64,000 nt of DNA. Origin: Pseudoalteromonas rubra (GTDB lineage Bacteria; Pseudomonadota; Gammaproteobacteria; Enterobacterales; Alteromonadaceae). The position numbers and the translations under genes are program-made. The DNA is taken from positions 2,294,001 to 2,358,000 of the forward strand of contig NZ_CP013611.1 in NCBI RefSeq assembly GCF_001482385.1, given 5' to 3'. How positions within the stretch are numbered: the first letter of the stretch is position 1; every line of letters starts with the position of its first letter. Below, in pieces: positions 57,176 to 64,000 of the stretch. A model generated the notes under the pieces. It was not told the DNA's origin. It ran no database searches and saw only the letters and a list, made by a program, of their open reading frames with translations.

Positions 57176-58126
57176 CTACTTGCCCCGGCTCACGCCGCGA
57201 GAGGTCCGGTTTGAACTATTGCGAATTGAGCCCGAGCCCGAGCCCGACTTGGCTCTCGAGTAGCTGCTTCGCGATACTGCTGATGGGGTATGACTGGCAC
57301 GGCTAAGGCCCGAAGCGCCTGCCTTTCTTTTCGCATAAGGACTGGTAAATTGTCGCCCCTGCCGCTGGTATGATTGCCGTGTACGCTGCTCTATTGCGCT
57401 TTGACGTTTATAGCCCTGATAACTGGTGTAGCGTTTACGGCCATAGTCGCTGTAATAGCTGTATTTACGACGTTTGCTCCAGCTATCATATTCAACATCT
57501 CCCACCAAATCACCAAGCATCCGGTACATGCCATACCACATCCAGAAACTGGTGCCGTTAGAGTTGGTTTGCCATTCGCCGTAGTTGGCATTACCAACCA
57601 GTTGGTTCCCTACAGCAGGTTGACCATTACTGGCAGCCTGCTCTGCAGACTGGCTAATGGCACCAACCCGAGCCAACGTCCCATTGGACATATCGGCAAG
57701 TACGTTAATTGGATCGGTCAAAGCATCATTAAACAGGCTCAAAGAAGCGGCTTCTTTGAGTAAAACAGCCTGTTCGATGATGTCATCACTGCTCATGCCC
57801 GGTTGGGGAGATTTCAGCGCCTGATAGCGAGAAAGTAAGCTCTGATACAAAGGACCACCGCTGGTTGCATCCTGTGCAACCAGCTGAGCAATATTGTTCA
57901 GTTGCGGATTTTGCTGGCCCAGCACATTGCCATACTCAACCAGGAGATTAGCATTGCGCACTTGGTTTTTATCCAGCGCATCACCTAAGGTGTTAATCGC
58001 ACGGGACGCGTCCTGAAGTGAGTGGGTAATTGTCTGCTGGATGCGTTCCTCTTTCGACTCACACCCGACCATTAAAAACATGATACAGAGCAGACTTATC
58101 AGTTTCCAAACTTTAAAATCGGACAT
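57176..58126 (-). CDS. Lipoprotein with basic Ser/Gly/Arg-rich tail
   Basis: 316 residues. Lipobox LMVGCESKEE (C22). A helical domain (about 30-170) is followed by WMWYGMYRMLGD and a Tyr/Lys/Arg-rich segment (about 215-255), then a low-complexity tail of Ser, Gly and Arg to the end. Family not recognised. It is the first gene of the unit running to the synthase; its own promoter is visible. A tail this basic could contact phospholipid, peptidoglycan or nucleic acid. Confidence 0.65.
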   Translation of the reverse strand: MSDFKVWKLISLLCIMFLMVGCESKEERIQQTITHSLQDASRAINTLGDALDKNQVRNANLLVEYGNVLGQQNPQLNNIAQLVAQDATSGGPLYQSLLSRYQALKSPQPGMSSDDIIEQAVLLKEAASLSLFNDALTDPINVLADMSNGTLARVGAISQSAEQAASNGQPAVGNQLVGNANYGEWQTNSNGTSFWMWYGMYRMLGDLVGDVEYDSWSKRRKYSYYSDYGRKRYTSYQGYKRQSAIEQRTRQSYQRQGRQFTSPYAKRKAGASGLSRASHTPSAVSRSSYSRAKSGSGSGSIRNSSNRTSRGVSRGK

Positions 58127-58168
58127 TCATTGTCACCTAATCTACCTTGATACGAATTCAGGTTTTCT

Positions 58169-58196
58169 ATTCTACATAATTGCGATGGATAACCAA
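58169..58196 (-). promoter_or_regulatory. Sigma-70-like promoter before the lipoprotein-DUF350-synthase unit
   Basis: On the minus strand TTGGTT (58196-58191), 16-bp spacer, TAGAAT (58174-58169), about 43 bp before the start codon. Confidence 0.5.
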
Positions 58197-58384
58197 GCGA
58201 CAAAATTAGTTCAGGCAATAAACAACATATCCCGGTTGCCGATAAAACCTATTTTAGTGGGCCATACCCTTGATTGGTCATATTAAAATGGTGGAAAAAT
58301 GCGACAGACGAAAATGTAATATATTGGTGATAAAACACTCCGCTCGTCTTATATAGTGCGAAGCGAGCCTGGCAAACATAGTAT
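58197..58384. other. Intergenic region between two lipoprotein genes
   Basis: About 190 bp with no gene or known motif, apart from a weak GCTCG/CGAGC dyad near 58342-58369. Confidence 0.35.
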
Positions 58385-58407
58385 GTGGGCACCATAATGT
58401 TGCCCAC
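58385..58407 (-). terminator. Hairpin after the 148-residue lipoprotein gene
   Basis: GTGGGCA (58385-58391) pairs with TGCCCAC (58401-58407), 22 bp after the stop of the minus-strand gene. No U tract. Confidence 0.45.
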
Positions 58408-58428
58408 AGCTAAGGTATGTATAACATA

Positions 58429-58875
58429 CTAGAAAGTGACCAACACCTCTACATCATCGCCTGAATACAATGCGGTATAATTGATGATTGCAGGCTTTTC
58501 ACCGCCCGGACTCATCATATTGGCACTACACCAAACTTTTTGTAATGCAGTGTCCTCGGAAGACTGAGCAATCTCAGAATATTGCAAATCTTGTTGCTCA
58601 ACAGCCTCATCGACAGCATCCAGCACCGTTGCCAACTCGGTTGAACGGCCTTTCACTTCAACCGCACGCTCGTATGTGATTTCGCCAGATTTACCGGCTT
58701 GTGCCAGCATCACCTCAAACAACTGTGATTTAACTTCATCTTTGACGATATCATGAACCAGTTCCATCACATCTTCATCGTCACATTGGGGTAATTCTGT
58801 CTGTTGTGAGTCGCTGCCACATGCAGCAAGTAGTAATAACGTCGGGATAGTTAGCAAAGAAGTGAGTGCTTTCAT
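58429..58875 (-). CDS. Hypothetical lipoprotein
   Basis: 148 residues with lipobox LLAACGSDSQ (C19). The mature part is acidic, with conserved-looking ELVHDIVKDEVKSQLFE and two internal cysteines. Family not recognised. AAGGA precedes the start. Between the Spo0M gene and the DUF350 unit, probably its own transcript given hairpins on both sides. Confidence 0.65.
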   Translation of the reverse strand: MKALTSLLTIPTLLLLAACGSDSQQTELPQCDDEDVMELVHDIVKDEVKSQLFEVMLAQAGKSGEITYERAVEVKGRSTELATVLDAVDEAVEQQDLQYSEIAQSSEDTALQKVWCSANMMSPGGEKPAIINYTALYSGDDVEVLVTF

Positions 58876-58910
58876 TATAGTCCTTATAATTATCTATAAA
58901 ATAGTTAAAT

Positions 58911-58946
58911 GCCTGCGGCATAACTGCCGTGTTGTATGCCGCGGGC
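58911..58946 (-). terminator. Hairpin between spo0M and the lipoprotein gene
   Basis: GCCTGCGGCATA (58911-58922) pairs with TATGCCGCGGGC (58935-58946), eleven Watson-Crick pairs and one T-G. On the minus strand a T-rich stretch follows, 20 bp after the spo0M stop. Confidence 0.65.
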
Positions 58947-58966
58947 CTGGCAATAAAACCTGTCCG

Positions 58967-59749
58967 TTAACAGTTATCCTCGAGCAGGTCATAAATCAGA
59001 TCTTCCAGGTCCTCCAGACTATCTTCGTCGATAACCAGGCGAGCTTTAGATTCATCTAAATCGAGTGCTTCGGCAAAAAAGCCTTTGAAGCCCCGAGCTT
59101 TGCGATCAATTTCAAAAATGACTTCCAACTGACTGCCACGATTGAAAAAGACAATCTCTACTTCATCGAAACGGCCATGGAATTCGCCGGCAAAGGTTTT
59201 AAACTCCAGCTCCTGTACGAATGGCAGACGAGAGAAGGAAGCCTCTTCAATACCTTCACAGTCCGATTCATACAATTTGAAACCCAGTTCTTCCATGCTA
59301 TCGATAACGGCTTGTTGCAGGGCGGTTGGAACAACGCGGATATAATCTCGGTCGGACTTATCCAGCGCCATGTCGATGTCCAGATTGGTGGCAATCCAGG
59401 TTTGAGACTCACCGACTGTGATAGGCGTTTCCAGGTCTAACTCAAATGCAAAAGGAATATGCTTTTCATCATCTGGCTCAATGGTAAAACGCTCATTAAT
59501 GCGAAACTTGGCTAAGGTGTGTTGCTTAGTCACCGTTTCCGACTCACCTTCATTGTTTTCTCTTTCAATGGTGTAAGTACACATCACTTTGAGATCGATT
59601 TTGTTGATCTCCTGAGCGACTTTACCTCCATTAATTTTAACGGTGCCGGAAATTTCCTCGCCAGGTGCAACCTGATGGTGATCTAACAATGTGTCGACTT
59701 TTGCCGCGCCAATACCCACAGCGCCAAGTGCTTTTTTGAAAAAAGACAT
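58967..59749 (-). CDS. Spo0M/SpoOM family arrestin-fold protein
   Basis: 260 residues from ATG 59749 (AAGGA about 6 nt upstream); the ORF is open to 59800 but without support. MSFFKKALGAVGIGAAKVDT and the VAPGEEISGTVKINGG start are the Spo0M signature. Two arrestin-like beta-sandwich halves are followed by an acidic C-terminus (LEDLEDLIYDLLED). In Bacillus the homologue affects sporulation; in non-sporulating bacteria it recurs with PspA and DUF350. Has its own near-consensus promoter. Confidence 0.9.
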   Translation of the reverse strand: MSFFKKALGAVGIGAAKVDTLLDHHQVAPGEEISGTVKINGGKVAQEINKIDLKVMCTYTIERENNEGESETVTKQHTLAKFRINERFTIEPDDEKHIPFAFELDLETPITVGESQTWIATNLDIDMALDKSDRDYIRVVPTALQQAVIDSMEELGFKLYESDCEGIEEASFSRLPFVQELEFKTFAGEFHGRFDEVEIVFFNRGSQLEVIFEIDRKARGFKGFFAEALDLDESKARLVIDEDSLEDLEDLIYDLLEDNC

Positions 59750-59802
59750 ATTCATCCTTATTGATCTTATTTCCCCTCTGTCAGTGAGGGTTTTCAGCAT
59801 CG

Positions 59803-59830
59803 ATTATAGAAACGAATATAAAATCGTCAA
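59803..59830 (-). promoter_or_regulatory. Sigma-70 promoter of spo0M
   Basis: On the minus strand TTGACG (59830-59825), 16-bp spacer, TATAAT (59808-59803). One mismatch to consensus in total, about 53 bp before the start codon. Confidence 0.75.
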
Positions 59831-60176
59831 CCTCAGTTTTATTTCAAAAATTTGACCACAAAAAAACCAAAACCAATAAATACTTAATAAACAGTGACCT
59901 TCTATCTTATATTCACATAGTAGCAGTACAAACAGAGAGATATATACAACATTAAGGTGAGAAATAAACAACCCAATTTTACGCCCTCTATTTAGCTATT
60001 AATTTATTTATATTCATTTCATTTCGCATGAATCCATTTATACCTATCTATTCAGAGATATCGCACATTTAAGATCAACATTTTCTTCATGCACTTCGTC
60101 AATACAGGTGTCACTCCCCCATTACTGCACCAGCTCTTGAATAGAACTTCGATTAACATAAGAAGGAAGTTTTACG
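59831..60176. other. AT-rich intergenic region, IS-remnant left flank
   Basis: No gene found. Base composition falls clearly below that of the housekeeping genes. TGTCACTCCCCCATTACTGC at 60110-60129 looks like an insertion-sequence terminal repeat and precedes the IS3-type remnant. Confidence 0.4.
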
Positions 60177-60293
60177 ATGAGGCAAAGCAAGCTCATCGAG
60201 TCACACATTGTTGCCATGACCAAAGTAGCTGAAGCTGGTGTTTCGGTGCCTGAGAGTGCGCTTGCCTCTTTGGAACATAATCAAGAACACTGA
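60177..60293 (+). pseudogene. IS3-type OrfA N-terminal remnant
   Basis: 38-residue frame with a good ribosome site (AAGGAAG). MRQSKLIESHIVAMTKVAEA then GVSVPE parallels the common IS3-family OrfA start (M-x-K-S-x-x-T/E-x-x-I-V-x-x-L-K-E-A-E-A-G-V). After residue 26 the likeness ends and the frame stops. No OrfB nearby. It might still be translated as a short peptide. Confidence 0.55.
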
Positions 60294-60447
60294 AATACAC
60301 CATTCACAGTCACAATCAGCACGACTTGAACCTAAGTGGTTGATATTTTTATACCTTACAAACAAGTCTAGTTAACTTTGCAATAAAAAATGAACTGAAA
60401 ACCTTTACATAGTATGTTTTTTGATCAGCACTGTATATTTTATACCA

Positions 60448-60463
60448 TTGACAGCGATGTCAA
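60448..60463. promoter_or_regulatory. Palindrome upstream of the secreted lysozyme-like gene
   Basis: TTGACAGCGATGTCAA is a perfect 6-bp dyad with a 4-bp centre, 38 bp before the start codon. Possible operator; no regulator known. Confidence 0.3.
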
Positions 60464-60500
60464 AAACAAACAATTTCGATACAACATGAGAGACTAACAT

Positions 60501-62327
60501 ATGCAAAAAATACATCTTCACTCTATTTATAGTGCGCTGTTGCTCAGCATAAGCACTCAAGTATCAGCAATAAAAACTATTGACTTGGCTCAATATCGCC
60601 AACTATTGCCAACTCACAATGGCAATGTGGATTACCGTATTTTGCTCGCCGACAGAATAACTGTGAATTACCATTGTGAGATCATAGAAACTCCTGACGG
60701 AGGGTATGATATTGATAGAAAAGGTTGTAATAAACCTGGTCAGTTTTACCACATTGATTGGTATGCTGAGTTTCCACACGAGATAAACCTAAGCGTACGA
60801 GGTATTCCATCCTCGAATACGATCACCGAACACAAGCTGTGGGCATTAGCCTTTGCCCATGCCAGTGCGTCGAGCCGTGTACAAATGCAATACGGCTTAA
60901 AAAAGGGCCCAAATGGTACTTTTGATTTATCCCGACCATTCGCGACAAGTGAACTATTCGGTGACTATTTTGAACGACAAATGAATCCAAACTACTTTGT
61001 ATCAAAAGGCCTACAAGAGAGCTCCCTTGGTAAGGATCTGCCTGGTGGTGTTGAAGAAGATGATGGCGTGCTACAAATCGAATACCCTGGCAGCGCTTGG
61101 TCAGAATTGCAGGGCGTTGTTGGAGGAGGGTTCCCTATTCCGTTTAAAAACCTTGATCCAAAAACAGTATTAAGCTCACATGCGGGACCGGCTCGCAATA
61201 TACTCGGCTCATCTTTGAGCAGTGGTTTTTATAACGGCTCTGCACTAGCAATAGTAAGTGGTTCTTTACCTTGGAACCAAGGTTCTGACTCCTCTCAAGA
61301 TTCAATGCATCTCTTTTTACAACAATCTAAAGATCCTGACGCACTGTCTATGCTTATGTCTTTTATGTACAACCGAGGGCCTTATGCTGCAAAAGATCAA
61401 GTACTACGCTCACAGGACGTTTTTGATCACTGTGTGGAAATTGAACAAGACTTAGAAGACGATTGGACTTGTTTTCACAAACAAAATGACTTCGGCGCCC
61501 GCTATATTAGACAGATCCCTGATGTAACTAACACGCTTTCTCAAGCCGCGCGCCAGGGAAGCAGCTATGACACACAACTAAGTTGGATTGATATAAATAA
61601 CTATCTAGAGCTATTGCAAAATTATGGCTTTTACTCGCAAAAGAACATAGATAAAGCTAAATCTGCTGCTAAGGCCATTTTTGATAACATTAGTACGGAT
61701 AGCTTAATCTCATATCAAAGCCAATTCGGTAAAATCCTAGAACATATTATTACTAGCCTCCCAATTTACGAATTAGGCGAAGGCGGCCCGTACGATCAAC
61801 AGGGTAAAAAACAGTTCTACCTTTACAATGAGACACAAAAAACGGTACTTGTTGTCGCCAACAATGAAGCTGGCCAATGCGATGTGAATGAATTTGTCTT
61901 GTCAAAAAATAAAATTGCTGTTGATATCAAAGGCCAATTCACGCAATTTAATGTCAGTGATGGAGCATTAAATTGTATAAATGAAGCGAATGATGCGCTT
62001 GCAAAACTCAAAGCGAGTACTGATGAAAGCTATATATCATTAAGTGCTCAACTCAAGTTTAGTATGACTGGCGGTCAGCAGTGTCAATTTGAGCAAGGAC
62101 CACATACACCTCCTCCTCCTGTAAAAGATGGCTATTGGGATCCTAGCCAACTATATGACCAACCCGGTAACACCGTTATAGACGCACTCGACTGCCATGA
62201 ATATAGCAATGAGTGGTACGTTGTTGGGGGACCTGCACCGAGTAGAGCTTTCGCCGAGGATCTGTGGGGAGCATGGAGGCGAATCTCACAACGCCCGAAC
62301 GCAACCTGTTTGAGCGATAAATCTTAA
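60501..62327 (+). CDS. Secreted lysozyme/transglycosylase-like protein with CBM5/12-like end
   Basis: 608 residues with a signal peptide (about 1-23). No family recognised overall, but three short motifs in the right order match lysozyme-like (GH23/SLT) folds: LQESSLG with a candidate catalytic glutamate E173, DDGVLQIEY (about 187-195), and FMYNRGPYA (about 288-296). A PPPP linker (537-540) leads to YWDPSQLYDQPGNTV and then EWYVVGGPAP (to about 580), whose aromatic spacing recalls chitin-binding CBM5/12 modules. A glycan-cleaving exported protein is the inference. AT-rich, next to an IS remnant, so probably acquired. Confidence 0.6.
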   Translation: MQKIHLHSIYSALLLSISTQVSAIKTIDLAQYRQLLPTHNGNVDYRILLADRITVNYHCEIIETPDGGYDIDRKGCNKPGQFYHIDWYAEFPHEINLSVRGIPSSNTITEHKLWALAFAHASASSRVQMQYGLKKGPNGTFDLSRPFATSELFGDYFERQMNPNYFVSKGLQESSLGKDLPGGVEEDDGVLQIEYPGSAWSELQGVVGGGFPIPFKNLDPKTVLSSHAGPARNILGSSLSSGFYNGSALAIVSGSLPWNQGSDSSQDSMHLFLQQSKDPDALSMLMSFMYNRGPYAAKDQVLRSQDVFDHCVEIEQDLEDDWTCFHKQNDFGARYIRQIPDVTNTLSQAARQGSSYDTQLSWIDINNYLELLQNYGFYSQKNIDKAKSAAKAIFDNISTDSLISYQSQFGKILEHIITSLPIYELGEGGPYDQQGKKQFYLYNETQKTVLVVANNEAGQCDVNEFVLSKNKIAVDIKGQFTQFNVSDGALNCINEANDALAKLKASTDESYISLSAQLKFSMTGGQQCQFEQGPHTPPPPVKDGYWDPSQLYDQPGNTVIDALDCHEYSNEWYVVGGPAPSRAFAEDLWGAWRRISQRPNATCLSDKS

Positions 62328-62563
62328 TTCAGGAACTTTTGATATTATTGTAAGTGCTTAGCACTCATCATTGAGGGGATTGTTGCATAAAACAATTAGA
62401 TTGGGCCGGATTTAATGTCGTTCATATCCAAGATACGACCAAATGCTTCTTCGTGAGAGTGTCGGCTTCCTGGCACTAGGCACTAGAAGCAATACAGGGA
62501 ACTTATTCGACACCCCATTTTATCCCCCTAAAATGATGAAGCTTTAGTACATTTCAGATATAA
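62328..62563. other. Intergenic region with possible IS end
   Basis: No gene seen. GAGGGGATTGTTGCATAAAA at about 62372-62391 resembles the terminal repeat common to several IS5-like elements, but no transposase is left. Confidence 0.35.
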
Positions 62564-62595
62564 AAAAACCCTAACATCAATGTGTTAGGGTTTTT
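62564..62595. terminator. Terminator of groL
   Basis: AAAAACCCTAACA (62564-62576) pairs with TGTTAGGGTTTTT (62583-62595) around a 6-nt loop; works for the minus-strand groL and for transcripts arriving from the plus strand. Confidence 0.9.
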
Positions 62596-62628
62596 CTAAA
62601 GCGTGTAGTGCTTAGGAGATGATGTTTA

Positions 62629-64000
62629 TCACATCATGCCGCCCATGCCACCCATTCCGCCCATGCCGCCCATGTCTGGTGCAGCTGCTGCTTCTTCCTT
62701 CGGGATCTCAGCAACCATGGCTTCTGTGGTGATCATCAAACCAGCTACAGACGCTGCGAACTGCAGTGCAGAGCGCGTTACTTTAGTTGGGTCAAGAATA
62801 CCCATTTCGATCATGTCGTCGTATTGACCGTTAGCTGCGTTGTAACCATAGTTACCTTCGCCGCCTTTCACAGCGTTAACAACCACAGAGGCTTCATCAC
62901 CTGCATTTGATACGATTTGACGAAGTGGTGCTTCCATCGCGCGTAGCGCAACTTTGATACCGTGGTTCTGATCTTCGTTGTCGCCAGTCAGAGATTCGAT
63001 CTTGCTCGCAACGCGAACCAGTGCAACACCACCACCTGGTACCACACCTTCTTCAACCGCTGCGCGAGTTGCATGTAATGCATCTTCAACGCGGTCTTTC
63101 TTCTCTTTCATTTCAACTTCAGTTGCTGCACCGACTTTGATCACTGCAACACCGCCGGCCAGTTTAGCCATGCGCTCTTGTAGTTTCTCTTTGTCGTAAT
63201 CTGAAGTGGCTTCTTCGATTTGTGCTTTGATTTGTGCAACACGGCCGTCAATGCCTTCCTGCTCGCCCGCACCATCAATGATAGTCGTGTCATCTTTAGT
63301 GATAACAACGCGCTTTGCAGTACCCAGGTCTTCAACTGTTGCTTTCTCAAGCTCCAGGCCAATCTCTTCAGAAATAACCGTACCACCAGTCAGGATAGCG
63401 ATGTCCTGAAGCATTGCTTTACGACGGTCGCCAAAACCTGGCGCCTTAACTGCTGCAACTTTTACGATGCCGCGCATGTTGTTCACAACCAGAGTTGCCA
63501 GCGCTTCACCTTCCAGGTCTTCTGCGATGATAAGCAGAGGCTTGCTGGTTTTTGCAACCGCTTCCAGCGTTGGTAACAGTTCACGGATGTTAGATACTTT
63601 TTTGTCAACCAACAGGATGTGTGGGTTGTCCAGTTCAACCTGGCCTTTTTCAGCATTGTTGATGAAGTAAGGAGACAGGTAACCGCGGTCAAACTGCATA
63701 CCTTCAACAACGTCTAATTCGTTTTGTAGTGACTGGCCTTCTTCTACAGTGATAACACCAGATTCGCGGCCTACTTTTTCCATTGCTTCTGCAATGATGT
63801 CACCGATTTCTTTGTCAGAGTTTGCAGAGATAGTACCTACCTGAGCAATCGCTTTAGCATCTGAACAAGGAACAGATAGCGCTTTAAGCTCTTCAACCGC
63901 AGCAATCACTGCTTTGTCGATACCACGCTTCAGGTCCATCGGGTTCATGCCCGCAGCCACTGATTTAAGGCCTTCGTTCACGATAGCTTGTGCCAGTACC
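62629..64000 (-). CDS. groL: Chaperonin GroEL, 5' part outside the window
   Basis: C-terminal about 457 residues of the 60-kDa chaperonin that folds proteins with GroES. The frame is open to the window edge ([20 protein letters not shown]), so the GTG at 63981 is internal. Apical-domain and equatorial motifs are intact, for example RGYLSPYFI, and the chain ends in the GGM repeat tail ([13 protein letters not shown]). groES should lie just upstream, beyond position 64000. Confidence 0.98.
   Translation of the reverse strand, partial: VLAQAIVNEGLKSVAAGMNPMDLKRGIDKAVIAAVEELKALSVPCSDAKAIAQVGTISANSDKEIGDIIAEAMEKVGRESGVITVEEGQSLQNELDVVEGMQFDRGYLSPYFINNAEKGQVELDNPHILLVDKKVSNIRELLPTLEAVAKTSKPLLIIAEDLEGEALATLVVNNMRGIVKVAAVKAPGFGDRRKAMLQDIAILTGGTVISEEIGLELEKATVEDLGTAKRVVITKDDTTIIDGAGEQEGIDGRVAQIKAQIEEATSDYDKEKLQERMAKLAGGVAVIKVGAATEVEMKEKKDRVEDALHATRAAVEEGVVPGGGVALVRVASKIESLTGDNEDQNHGIKVALRAMEAPLRQIVSNAGDEASVVVNAVKGGEGNYGYNAANGQYDDMIEMGILDPTKVTRSALQFAASVAGLMITTEAMVAEIPKEEAAAAPDMGGMGGMGGMGGMM

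Noticed and set aside
1..64000. CRISPR array, prophage or integron
   Set aside because: No regularly spaced direct repeats, phage structural genes, integrase or attC-like sites were seen; the repeats present are REPs, a MITE and one microsatellite.

Overview
The window reads as ordinary chromosome of a marine gammaproteobacterium, most probably Pseudoalteromonas or a close relative. That placement is inference from the gene set: SlmA, YgiQ, RlmB-Rnr, EF-P with both EpmA and EpmB, DUF3016, DUF2333, a TIGR04219-type porin, a flavin L-amino-acid oxidase and a GroEL ending in GGM repeats. No tRNA, rRNA, CRISPR array or intact prophage was seen.

Layout. 1-1.1 kb: 3' end of a GGDEF-EAL gene. 1.4-4.5 kb: a small island with an intact REP-associated tyrosine transposase (RAYT), its REP hairpins, an AT-rich orphan toxin tip with a probable immunity gene, an IS110-family remnant and a truncated second RAYT copy. 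4.6-8.1 kb: a small exported protein, a PhoA-type alkaline phosphatase lipoprotein and a CPA1 antiporter. 8.3-16 kb: family II pyrophosphatase, L33/L28, RadC, CoaBC, SlmA (no dut between the last two) and an S9 peptidase. 16-31.6 kb: YgiQ, a response regulator with GGDEF-EAL, a conserved gene pair, outer-membrane and copper-chaperone genes, a pspA-pspC operon, DusA, GalE, PrkB, YjjX and YjjG. 31.6-44.4 kb: RlmB-Rnr, a hybrid histidine kinase, a transporter, a phosphodiesterase, a minimal chemoreceptor, the EpmA/EF-P/EpmB set, a short motility-type protein, a MITE and DUF3016. 44.5-49.4 kb: RND efflux operon with lipoprotein. 49.7-51.6 kb: frameshifted L-amino-acid oxidase.

52.3-59.8 kb holds the most striking gene set, all on the minus strand. 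In transcription order it is a Spo0M-like arrestin-fold protein, a lipoprotein, a second lipoprotein with a basic Ser/Gly/Arg tail, a double DUF350 membrane protein, a membrane-anchored spermidine-synthase-like enzyme, DUF2170 (YjfI), a second PspA/IM30 protein (YjfJ), a DUF4178-like protein and a tandem ribbon-helix-helix protein. Two copies of a 13-bp palindrome lie in the promoter region before DUF2170, and the RHH protein is a natural candidate to bind them. The window therefore carries two independent PspA systems.

60.2-62.3 kb is AT-rich accessory DNA: an IS3-type OrfA remnant precedes a 608-residue secreted protein. It has lysozyme/lytic-transglycosylase-like motifs and a C-terminal CBM5/12-like segment. 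The window ends inside groL.
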